From assembly GCA_019420405.1 (NCBI GenBank), contig JAHZHF010000099.1, positions 1 to 9,705 of the forward strand: a stretch of DNA of 9,705 nucleotides. The letters run 5' to 3'. Shown piece after piece: positions 1 to 5,564 of this stretch. A program made the position numbers and the translations under genes. Within the stretch, counting starts at the first letter, position 1. The number at the start of each line of letters is the position of its first letter. Under the pieces are notes generated by a model. It had not been told where the DNA came from. It made no database searches and worked only from the letters and a program-made list of their open reading frames with translations. Source of the DNA: Clostridiales bacterium (GTDB taxonomy: Bacteria > Bacillota > Clostridia > Lachnospirales > Lachnospiraceae).

Positions 1-418
1 GCTCGAGGAACTCGACGGACGTCAGCCGCCTCTTCGCATGGCGCGCCTTGGGCCACGGATCGGAAAAGTTCAGATAGATACGCTCCACTTCACCATCGGC
101 AAAAACATTCTCAAGATTTCTTGCATCCATACACACAAATCTGACATTTTTCAGCTGGCAGAATTCTTCTGTATCGTATTTTTCGACTGCCCGCAGCAGA
201 ACACTGGAGTATCTCTCGATTCCGACGAAATTCACATCCGGATACTCCTTCGCCATATTCAGTATAAACTGTCCTTTTCCCATCCCGATCTCGATCCGGA
301 TCGGATTTTTATTTCCAAAGACCTGCCGCCAGCATCCGCGCTGGTCTTCCGGTCTCTTAATCACTGCACTGTGCGCCTGTATCGTTCCTTCTGCCCTCGG
401 TATATTCCTCAATCGCAT
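1..418 (-). CDS. trmB: tRNA (guanine-N7-)-methyltransferase, N-terminal 139 residues (runs off window)
   Basis: TrmB uses S-adenosylmethionine to methylate N7 of G46 in the variable loop of many tRNAs; it is a cytosolic housekeeping enzyme. Read on the - strand, the protein starts MRLRNIPRAEGT and shows the family signatures in order: the SAM-binding loop EIGMGKGQFI (about residues 43-52, glycines at 45, 47 and 49), GIER with its acidic residue at 68, a D98 in the CMDAR stretch, and the diagnostic NFSDPWPKARHAKRRL block at 117-131. The family is usually a little over 200 residues, so roughly the last third lies beyond base 1. The ATG at 416-418 was chosen because a GGGGAGGAG-type ribosome site (424-433) sits just upstream and the MRLRNI start is typical. 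It is divergent from the ATPase operon and probably unrelated in function. Confidence 0.95.
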   Translation of the reverse strand, partial: MRLRNIPRAEGTIQAHSAVIKRPEDQRGCWRQVFGNKNPIRIEIGMGKGQFILNMAKEYPDVNFVGIERYSSVLLRAVEKYDTEEFCQLKNVRFVCMDARNLENVFADGEVERIYLNFSDPWPKARHAKRRLTSVEFLE

Positions 419-467
419 AAAATGCTCCTCCCCTGCTTCTTTTCACAATCCCCCTCTGCCCCAAACA

Positions 468-488
468 GGCTGAACACTTCGCTCAGCC
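468..488 (-). other. Small hairpin in the trmB leader
   Basis: GGCTGA (468-473) and TCAGCC (483-488) are perfect 6-bp complements with a 9-base loop, inside the predicted 5' leader of trmB, about 50 bases before its start codon. No T-run follows, so it is not a clear terminator. It may only be leader structure. Confidence 0.35.
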
Positions 489-503
489 GTACTGTCACGA
501 AAT

Positions 504-550
504 GATAAAACAGCGCCGAAGTATCTGTTATATACCTCAACGCTGTTATC
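504..550 (-). repeat. Dyad overlapping the trmB -10 box and start point
   Basis: AACAGCG (509-515) and CGCTGTT (541-547) are perfect inverted arms. The flanking GAT (504-506) and ATC (548-550) extend the dyad, with two extra A bases on the left. Between them, GAAGTAT (518-524) and ATACCTC (532-538) pair in - strand RNA with one G-U, and the bases between the two arm sets also form two G-U pairs. In - strand sense this makes one nearly continuous stem of about 16 bp with the 7-base loop ATAACAG. The right arm touches the trmB -10 box, and the start point should fall near 541. It could be a protein operator or a 5'-end hairpin of the trmB mRNA. A terminator role is less likely, because no gene lies upstream on this strand. 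Confidence 0.5.
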
Positions 551-576
551 ATATCACGTCAGAGAAGACAGGTCAA
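548..576 (-). promoter_or_regulatory. Candidate sigma-A promoter for trmB
   Basis: On the - strand, TTGACC (576-571) and TATGAT (553-548) are separated by exactly 17 bases. Each box matches 5 of 6 consensus positions. The expected start near 541 gives a leader of about 120 bases before the trmB ATG. The spacing and both matches make this the best promoter in the divergent region for that strand. Confidence 0.65.
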
Positions 577-606
577 AGCCTTCCGCGAAAAACTTATCAT
601 CCCTTT

Positions 607-620
607 TTTTATGCATAAAA
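607..620. repeat. 14-bp AT-rich perfect palindrome between the divergent promoters
   Basis: TTTTATGCATAAAA is a perfect palindrome. It lies about 30 bases from the -35 box of each divergent promoter (576 and 649). AT-rich palindromes arise easily by chance; the central placement is the only reason to note it as a possible regulator site. Confidence 0.25.
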
Positions 621-632
621 TCAACACATTTT

Positions 633-650
633 TTGTTAATTTCTTAACTT
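633..650 (+). promoter_or_regulatory. Candidate Rex (NADH/NAD+) operator
   Basis: The sequence TTGTTAA-TTTC-TTAACTT matches 12 of the 14 defined bases of the clostridial Rex motif as I recall it (TTGTTAA, four free bases, TTAACAA). Only the last two bases differ. The core GTTAA/TTAAC is a perfect inverted repeat with a 4-base spacer. Its right edge overlaps the first two bases of the ATPase -35 box, a standard position for a repressor that blocks RNA polymerase. Rex is a redox-sensing repressor released from DNA by NADH. The assignment rests on motif similarity alone; no rex gene is in the window. Confidence 0.5.
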
Positions 651-676
651 GCATTTTATACAAAAAGGTGTAGAAT
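649..676 (+). promoter_or_regulatory. Candidate sigma-A promoter of the V-ATPase operon
   Basis: TTGCAT (649-654) and TAGAAT (671-676) are separated by 16 bases, with an A-rich stretch in the spacer and AT-rich DNA upstream. The start point would be near 682-684, giving a leader of about 80 bases before the first gene. A second, weaker pairing exists slightly upstream (TTGTTA at 633-638 with TTATAC at 656-661, spacer 17); if that were the real promoter, the Rex-like site would cover its -35 box instead. Confidence 0.6.
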
Positions 677-694
677 AATGTATATTGTTATTTC

Positions 695-756
695 GCAGCA
701 GCACATTTCCGTTAATAATATGGCTGAGCTGTTGCTAATTTCCTACAAACAGGAGG
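695..756 (+). other. Structured leader of the V-ATPase mRNA
   Basis: GCAGCAGC (695-702) pairs with GCTGTTGC (728-735) over 8 bp with one G-U and a 25-base loop. Just downstream, TTTCCT (739-744) can pair with the ribosome site AGGAGG (751-756) through four Watson-Crick and two G-U pairs across a 6-base loop. The second helix would cover the Shine-Dalgarno of the first gene. Both are modest structures, seen only by inspection. Confidence 0.3.
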
Positions 757-762
757 CTTCAT

Positions 763-1074
763 ATGGACTCTATTGTAAACAAACTGACAGAAATCGAGGA
801 TGCAGCTTCCGCGGTCGTGCAGCACGCAGAAGACCAGAAGTCCCAGCTCGAGAAGGAATATGAAGAAAAGCGCAGAACCTTTGATGAAGAGCTGGAGAAG
901 AAAACTTCGGCCAGACTGGAGAGTATCCGCACGGAACTTAACAAAAACACGGCCGATATCCTTGACGGACAGAACGGCGCCAGCGAGCAGACGATCCTTG
1001 CTCTCAGGAAAGAATACGAAGAGAAGCATACGGAATATGCTCATGAAATTCTCCGGCGTATCACCGAGGTGTAG
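763..1074 (+). CDS. V-type ATPase peripheral stalk subunit (G/H, NtpF-like)
   Basis: A 103-residue protein that is almost wholly charged coiled coil, rich in Glu, Lys and Arg heptads (for example EKEYEEKRRTFDEELEKK at about 30-47), with no membrane segment. This size, composition and first position in a V-ATPase operon match the G/H subunit (NtpF of Enterococcus hirae), which pairs with subunit E to form the peripheral stalks holding the A3B3 head against the stator. The ATG at 763 follows AGGAGG (751-756) at 6-base spacing. The stop is 3 bases before the next gene. Such coiled-coil proteins carry little family-specific sequence, so the call leans on context. Confidence 0.8.
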   Translation: MDSIVNKLTEIEDAASAVVQHAEDQKSQLEKEYEEKRRTFDEELEKKTSARLESIRTELNKNTADILDGQNGASEQTILALRKEYEEKHTEYAHEILRRITEV

Positions 1075-1077
1075 CCT

Positions 1078-2124
1078 ATGAGAAACTTACTTGAATACAG
1101 TGGGATCGCCACCAAGATACGCGCCATGGAAGCAAAGCTTCTCTCTCCGGACCAGTTTGCCGAGATCGCAGCGCTTGGCAGCGTCCCTGAGATTGTAGAG
1201 TATCTGAAAAAAAACACGGCGTACACAGATGTTCTGGATACGCTGGAGTCAGACCAGCTCCACCGCGGCAATATCGAAAAGGTGCTCATGCAGTCGCTTT
1301 ATCACGACTACACGAAGATCTACCGGTTCTGTGGTCAGAAGCAGCGCCGTTTCATGAAGCTGCTTATGAAGAATTACGAAGTTGACCTGATCAACTACTG
1401 TCTGCGAATCGTGATCAATCGGTATAAACAGCCTTTTGATCTGAATTATAAGAAACCTTTTTTTGACCGGTACTCCCAGATTTCGATCGAGAAGCTGATC
1501 ACATCCCGGACGACAGACGAGCTGGTTGAGAACCTGAAGGGCACAGAATATTACGCCCCTCTGAAAAAACTCAAAGACGCCCAGCAGGTCACGCTTTACG
1601 ACTATAACCTGACACTGGATCTGTATTTCTTCACCTCTACGTGGAAGGAGCAGAAAAAAGTTTTAAAGAAGGACGATCTCGAGCTCTTCATTCGGGACCG
1701 GGGTTCAAAGATCGATCTTCTGAACCTTCAGTGGATCTACCGGGCGAAAAAATATTATAATATGAAGCCGGCGGATATTTATCTGCTGCTCATACCGATC
1801 CACTATAAACTGTCGACCGACCTGGTCAAAGAAATGGTGGAGGCTCCCGGTCTGGACGAGTTTCAGGCTGCTGTGGAACGGACCACATACGCCCGCCACT
1901 ATGATTTCCAGCAGAATCTGACCATTGAAAAAATGTATGCGGACTGCCTGGAATCTCTGTATATGTCTGACCGCAGACACAATCCTTATTCGATTGCCGC
2001 GATCAACACTTACCTCTTCTTAAAAGAAGAAGAAATCAAAAAGCTGACGACCGCCATGGAATGTGTTCGCTACGGCCTGAGCCCCGGCGAGACGGTTGCC
2101 TATGTTGGAGGTAGAACTCAATGA
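1078..2124 (+). CDS. ntpC: V-type ATPase subunit C (V0 d/AC39 family)
   Basis: A 348-residue, mainly helical cytosolic protein of the AC39 family, the funnel-shaped socket that seats the D/F central shaft on top of the K ring. Family traits are the N-terminal YSGIATKIRAMEAKLLS stretch, the three repeated helical units implied by the length, and the conserved C-terminal region NPYSIAAINTYLFLKEEEI near residues 302-320, followed by RYGLSP. The length fits the family. The ATG at 1078 follows GAGGTG (1066-1071), which lies inside the last codons of the preceding gene, so the two are probably translationally coupled. The stop overlaps the start of subunit I as ATGA. The name follows E. hirae usage; some annotations simply say V-type ATPase subunit C. 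Confidence 0.93.
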   Translation: MRNLLEYSGIATKIRAMEAKLLSPDQFAEIAALGSVPEIVEYLKKNTAYTDVLDTLESDQLHRGNIEKVLMQSLYHDYTKIYRFCGQKQRRFMKLLMKNYEVDLINYCLRIVINRYKQPFDLNYKKPFFDRYSQISIEKLITSRTTDELVENLKGTEYYAPLKKLKDAQQVTLYDYNLTLDLYFFTSTWKEQKKVLKKDDLELFIRDRGSKIDLLNLQWIYRAKKYYNMKPADIYLLLIPIHYKLSTDLVKEMVEAPGLDEFQAAVERTTYARHYDFQQNLTIEKMYADCLESLYMSDRRHNPYSIAAINTYLFLKEEEIKKLTTAMECVRYGLSPGETVAYVGGRTQ

Positions 2125-4058
2125 TTGTAAAAATGAAATTCATCAACATATCCGGTCCCAGGAATGACATTGACCGCGTTACTGACCTGTATCTCTCCCG
2201 TTATGAGATACAGCTCGAGTCCGCGCTGTCAGAGTTGAAAACTGTGGACAACCTCCGCCCCTTCGTGGAGATCAATCCATATCGCGATGTCCTGAACAAG
2301 GCAGTGGAATTCGTCGGATATCTTCCGAACGCAGACGATGTTGTCCCGGATGATTCCCTTGGGCTCGACGACATGTTCGAGGTTGTCCGCAAGGCAAATG
2401 AAGACTATCAGGATCTTCAGGAGAAAAAGGAAAAATTAAAGAAAAAGGTAGACGAGCTCCGCTCGAAACAACAGATCATCGCGCCTTTCCGTCCACTGGA
2501 CTGTGATCTTCACAAGGTACTGCATTACCGTTATATCACTTACCGGTTCGGACGTATCGCCGTGGAATTTTACCATAAGATGCAGAAATATCTTATGGAT
2601 GATCTGAACGCCATCTTCGTGGAAGGTGAGCGGGATGAAAGTTTCGTGTATGGGGCATATTTTACGTCTCCTACAGAAACACAGAAGGTTGACGCAGTCT
2701 TCCGCTCCCTTCATTTTGAGCGGATCGAGCTGAAAGACGAGTTTGAAGGAACTCCCGCTTATGCCTACCAGTCGCTCGAAAGCCAGATCGCACGGGTCAA
2801 TCTGGAGATAGACGACCTGGATAAAGAAGCCGGAGAGATGCTCTCCGACCGGGCGCCCCAGCTTATCGCAGCCAGGAACCGTCTCGAGGAGCTGTCCAAT
2901 AACTTCGACGTCCGCAAGCTCGCGGCACGCATGGAAGACAACAAGGAAGACTACTACATCCTGTGCGGATGGATGGCTGAGGATGACGTTGAGAAATTCC
3001 TGAAAGAAGTGGAGGATGACGACAAGGTATTCGTCGTCGTGGAAGACGACCATGACGCCTACTTCGGAGAACCTCCGACCAAACTGGAGAACCCGAAGAT
3101 CTTCAAGCCCTTCGAGATGTTCGTCCAGATGTACGGCCTTCCCGCCCACAATGAGATGGACCCCACCGTTTTCGTGGGAATCACCTACTCCTTTATCTTC
3201 GGAGTCATGTTCGGAGACGTGGGGCAGGGACTTCTCCTTCTCATCGGCGGCGCGCTGATCTACCACTTTAAGAAAGCCGCGCTGGCCGGAATCATCGCCA
3301 CAGCCGGAGTATTTTCCACAATCTTCGGATTTATGTTCGGAAGTATCTTCGGATTTGAGGATGTAATTCCGGCGCTGTGGATGCGGCCCATTGACCATAT
3401 GACCACACTTCCCTTCCTGGGGAAACTAAATACAGTGTTTATCGTAGCTGTTGCTTTCGGTATGTTCCTTATTATGGTAGCTATGGTTCTCCATATCATC
3501 AACGCCATTAAGGGAAAAGACATCGAAGGCACCTGGTTCGATCCCAACGGAGTGGCCGGACTCGTATTCTACGCTGCCGTCGTTGTGGTGATCGTCCTCT
3601 TCATGACAGGGAACCCGCTCCCCGGCGGGATCATAATGGCAGTTATGTTCGGAATCCCGCTGATCCTGATGCTGTTCCGCGAGCCGCTCACCCGGATGAT
3701 CCAGAAGCGGGCGGACAAGATGGAAACCGGAAAGGCGATGTTCCTTGTCCAGGGATTTTTTGAGATGTTTGAAACTCTGCTGAGTTACTTCTCAAATACG
3801 ATCTCATTCATCCGTATCGGCGCATTTGCAGTCAGCCACGCGGCCATCATGGAAGTGGTCCTGCAGCTTGCAGGTGCAGAGAGCGGAAACCCGAACTGGA
3901 TCGGCGTCATCGCCGGAAACCTGTTCGTATGCGGATTCGAGGGTCTGATCGTCGGCATCCAGGTACTCCGTCTGGAATACTACGAGATGTTCAGCCGGTT
4001 CTATAAAGGAAGCGGCCACGCGTTTGATCCTTATACCAAAAAGAAGACTGAAAAATAA
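2121..4058 (+). CDS. ntpI: V-type ATPase subunit I (stator, a-subunit)
   Basis: A 645-residue stator protein that provides the ion half-channels next to the K ring and anchors the peripheral stalks. Residues 1-340 are a soluble arm with a charged coiled coil near 90-115. From about residue 350 to 632 there are seven or eight hydrophobic segments. The first contains MFGDVGQG at 363-370, a form of the conserved FGDxGHG motif. The key arginine is seen in SFIRIGAF (R565), equivalent to yeast Vph1 R735, and a second conserved arginine in IQVLRLEYYEMF (R617, with Q614), equivalent to R799. The protein ends with a typical lysine-rich tail. The ATG at 2121 follows GGAGGT (2107-2112) at 8 bases and overlaps the stop of subunit C, which favours it over the in-frame ATG at 2133. 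Confidence 0.97.
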   Translation: MIVKMKFINISGPRNDIDRVTDLYLSRYEIQLESALSELKTVDNLRPFVEINPYRDVLNKAVEFVGYLPNADDVVPDDSLGLDDMFEVVRKANEDYQDLQEKKEKLKKKVDELRSKQQIIAPFRPLDCDLHKVLHYRYITYRFGRIAVEFYHKMQKYLMDDLNAIFVEGERDESFVYGAYFTSPTETQKVDAVFRSLHFERIELKDEFEGTPAYAYQSLESQIARVNLEIDDLDKEAGEMLSDRAPQLIAARNRLEELSNNFDVRKLAARMEDNKEDYYILCGWMAEDDVEKFLKEVEDDDKVFVVVEDDHDAYFGEPPTKLENPKIFKPFEMFVQMYGLPAHNEMDPTVFVGITYSFIFGVMFGDVGQGLLLLIGGALIYHFKKAALAGIIATAGVFSTIFGFMFGSIFGFEDVIPALWMRPIDHMTTLPFLGKLNTVFIVAVAFGMFLIMVAMVLHIINAIKGKDIEGTWFDPNGVAGLVFYAAVVVVIVLFMTGNPLPGGIIMAVMFGIPLILMLFREPLTRMIQKRADKMETGKAMFLVQGFFEMFETLLSYFSNTISFIRIGAFAVSHAAIMEVVLQLAGAESGNPNWIGVIAGNLFVCGFEGLIVGIQVLRLEYYEMFSRFYKGSGHAFDPYTKKKTEK

Positions 4059-4105
4059 AAGCAGCAGTTTGAAAATAAACATAATAAAATCAGGAGGTTT
4101 CTACC
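4059..4105 (+). promoter_or_regulatory. A-rich, unstructured leader and strong ribosome site of subunit K
   Basis: The 47 bases between I and K are A-rich with little self-complementarity and end in AGGAGG (4092-4097), 8 bases before the K ATG. Most gaps in this operon are shorter or negative. An open A-rich leader is a known feature of highly translated rotor-ring genes such as atpE of F-type operons; its role here is inferred. Confidence 0.4.
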
Positions 4106-4543
4106 ATGAATACAGCAACCAAAATCATATTTATCATCACACTTCTTTTAAGCATCATCATCCCGTTCGGCTACTATCTGCTCGGCAAAGAGAAGACCCG
4201 CAGCCGCTATAAACGCACCATCGGAACAAATGCGTTCTTCTTCTTCGGGGCGTTTGCCATCGCATCTATCATGCTGCTCGGCGGCCCGGATGTACATGCT
4301 GCTGAGGCTGCTGCATCAGGCGACGGACTCGCAACAGGTCTCGGATATCTGGCAGCTGCACTCGTTACCGGACTTTCCTGTATCGGCGGCGGTATCGCAG
4401 TTGCAAGCGCTGCAAGCGCTGCTCTGGGAGCAATCAGCGAAGATTCCAGCGTACTTGGTAAGTCCCTGATCTTCGTAGGTCTGGCAGAAGGTGTGTGCCT
4501 GTACGGACTGATCATCTCCTTCATGATATTAGGAAATCTGTAA
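4106..4543 (+). CDS. ntpK: V-type ATPase subunit K (rotor-ring proteolipid) with extended N-terminus
   Basis: A 145-residue membrane protein whose copies form the rotating ring that carries ions through the membrane. The C-terminal half (about 75-145) is a classic proteolipid hairpin: the glycine motif CIGGGIAVAS (92-101), a polar turn ISEDSS (110-115), and a second helix with the ion-binding carboxylate E128 in VGLAEGVCLY. The N-terminal half has two more hydrophobic helices (about 7-27 and 43-60) joined by a strongly basic loop (KEKTRSRYKR, 28-37) but no GxGxG motif and no carboxylate, so it is not a duplicated proteolipid hairpin. Residues 61-70 (PDVHAAEAAA) contain AxA sites of signal-peptidase type. 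At the position where sodium-binding c-subunits have a glutamine, this protein has V99, which suggests protons. The start is supported by AGGAGG at 4092-4097. Confidence 0.93.
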   Translation: MNTATKIIFIITLLLSIIIPFGYYLLGKEKTRSRYKRTIGTNAFFFFGAFAIASIMLLGGPDVHAAEAAASGDGLATGLGYLAAALVTGLSCIGGGIAVASAASAALGAISEDSSVLGKSLIFVGLAEGVCLYGLIISFMILGNL

Positions 4544-4574
4544 TACCAGTCAGCCGTGCGAAAAGGCGCAGGAT

Positions 4575-4608
4575 GCCGATGTCTGCGGACTCGTCCGCAA
4601 GAATCGGC
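4575..4608 (+). other. Intercistronic hairpin between K and F
   Basis: GCCGAT (4575-4580) pairs with ATCGGC (4603-4608), and TGCGGA (4584-4589) pairs with TCCGCA (4594-4599) around the tetraloop CTCG. The two perfect 6-bp stems are separated by a symmetric 3x3 internal loop (GTC/AGA). It sits inside the 110-bp gap after K. No T-run follows, so it is not a standard terminator. It is well placed to protect the 3' end of K mRNA, as a processing site, or to dampen downstream expression. Confidence 0.6.
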
Positions 4609-4653
4609 AGGCGGACGCACAGCGATAAAAAGTGCGACAAAGGAGGCAGTCAC

Positions 4654-4962
4654 ATGAAAATGTATCTCATCAGCGACAATGTAGATACTTACACCGGCAT
4701 GCGTCTGGCAGGCGTAGACGGAATCGTCGTACATGAGCGCGACGAGCTGAAAAAGGCCCTGGAGGACGTGCTCTCAGACAAGTCTGTAGGGATTGTCCTC
4801 CTCACAGAGAAGTTTGGCCGGGATTTCCCCGACATTCTCGATACGTTCCGGCTGGAGAGGAGGATGCCTCTCCTCGTGGAGATCCCCGACCGGCACGGCA
4901 CCGGACGTAAAAAAGACTTTATCACATCATATATAACCGAGGCAATCGGATTAAAATTGTAA
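4654..4962 (+). CDS. ntpG: V-type ATPase subunit F (central shaft)
   Basis: A 102-residue cytosolic protein with the Rossmann-like fold of subunit F, which binds subunit D to form the rotating shaft. It begins with a short strand (MKMYLISDN), includes the core GIVLLTEKF near residues 46-54, and ends with the conserved PLLVEIPDRHGTG and C-terminal helix. The length matches the family. The reading frame is open upstream to 4495, but the ATG at 4654 is preceded by AGGAGG (4641-4646) at 7 bases and gives the normal N-terminus, while the upstream extension is basic, unconserved-looking and covers the K-F hairpin. The E. hirae name is ntpG; others use atpF or ntpF, so check the naming scheme. Confidence 0.92.
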   Translation: MKMYLISDNVDTYTGMRLAGVDGIVVHERDELKKALEDVLSDKSVGIVLLTEKFGRDFPDILDTFRLERRMPLLVEIPDRHGTGRKKDFITSYITEAIGLKL

Positions 4963-4979
4963 AGGAGGGATTCCTCTTG
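4963..4979 (+). promoter_or_regulatory. Ribosome site deciding a TTG start for subunit E
   Basis: AGGAGG (4963-4968) lies 8 bases before a TTG at 4977-4979, directly after the subunit F stop. No in-frame ATG has a comparable site: the first one, near 5020, has none and would remove part of the N-terminal helix. This is the only non-ATG start in the operon. Confidence 0.8.
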
Positions 4980-5564
4980 ACTCTGGAAGAAAAGATTGCA
5001 CACCTGCGTACCACATCCATGGAACAGGCCCGGGCAGAGGGCAACGCCATCATCGACGCCCACAGAGAAGCCCTTGAGAAAATCTTCGAGGACCACAAGG
5101 CAGAGGCCATCCGTCAGTCGGAAACCCGCATCAAAGCGGAAACGACCAACGCCAGGCTTTCTCTCAATCAGGCGGCGGCCAAATCCCAGCTTGAGATCAA
5201 GCGCCGTCAGGGTAAGGTTCAGCAGGAATTAAAAGACAAAATATTCAAAGAGACGTTAGAACTCGTCAATGATTATATGAAAACCGAGGCCTACGATGAT
5301 TTCCTTATTAAATGCATCCAGCATGCGGAAAACTTCGCCGGCCGGGAACCTGTCGTGATTTATATCAATCCGTCGGATGAGAAGAAGCGCTCTGACCTCG
5401 AGGATGCCACCGGCATTCATCTGACCGTCAGCGCTGAGGATTTCATCGGCGGGGTGCGCGCGGTTATCCGCTCCCGCAATATTCTGATCGATAATTCATT
5501 TAAAACTCAGCTTCGCAACGAGTACGACAAATTTTTATTTTTAGGAGGCGACGGCAATGCTTAA
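4977..5564 (+). CDS. ntpE: V-type ATPase subunit E (peripheral stalk)
   Basis: A 195-residue protein. The N-terminal half (to about residue 105) is a long charged helix that forms the peripheral-stalk coiled coil with the G/H subunit encoded first in the operon. The C-terminal half is a globular domain that grips the top of the A/B head, with the conserved stretch DFIGGVRAVIRSRNILIDNS near residues 160-179. It starts with TTG, supported by the ribosome site at 4963-4968. Its last 8 bases overlap the start of subunit A, which should couple their translation. Length and both domains fit the family. Confidence 0.94.
   Translation: MTLEEKIAHLRTTSMEQARAEGNAIIDAHREALEKIFEDHKAEAIRQSETRIKAETTNARLSLNQAAAKSQLEIKRRQGKVQQELKDKIFKETLELVNDYMKTEAYDDFLIKCIQHAENFAGREPVVIYINPSDEKKRSDLEDATGIHLTVSAEDFIGGVRAVIRSRNILIDNSFKTQLRNEYDKFLFLGGDGNA

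Noticed and set aside
38..505. Open frame on the + strand, 155 codons
   Set aside because: It lies antisense to trmB, whose - strand translation carries all TrmB motifs. The + product has no recognisable features and no ribosome site.
678..863. Open frame on the + strand starting in the ATPase leader
   Set aside because: It overlaps the first ATPase gene in another frame, has no good ribosome site, and begins at or before the predicted transcript start.
2436..3398. Long - strand open frame, 320 codons, inside subunit I
   Set aside because: The sense strand codes a clear subunit I. The antisense product is His- and Val-rich with no family resemblance and is a side effect of codon bias.
4403..4420. 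Tandem 9-bp repeat GCAAGCGCT in K
   Set aside because: It encodes Ala-Ser-Ala twice in a helix that is small-residue rich in the family generally. The length of the hairpin is normal, so this looks like codon coincidence, not an expansion.
4495..4653. In-frame upstream extension of subunit F
   Set aside because: It would overlap the end of K and read through the K-F hairpin as an Arg-rich tail. The ATG at 4654 has a perfect ribosome site and gives the normal F length.
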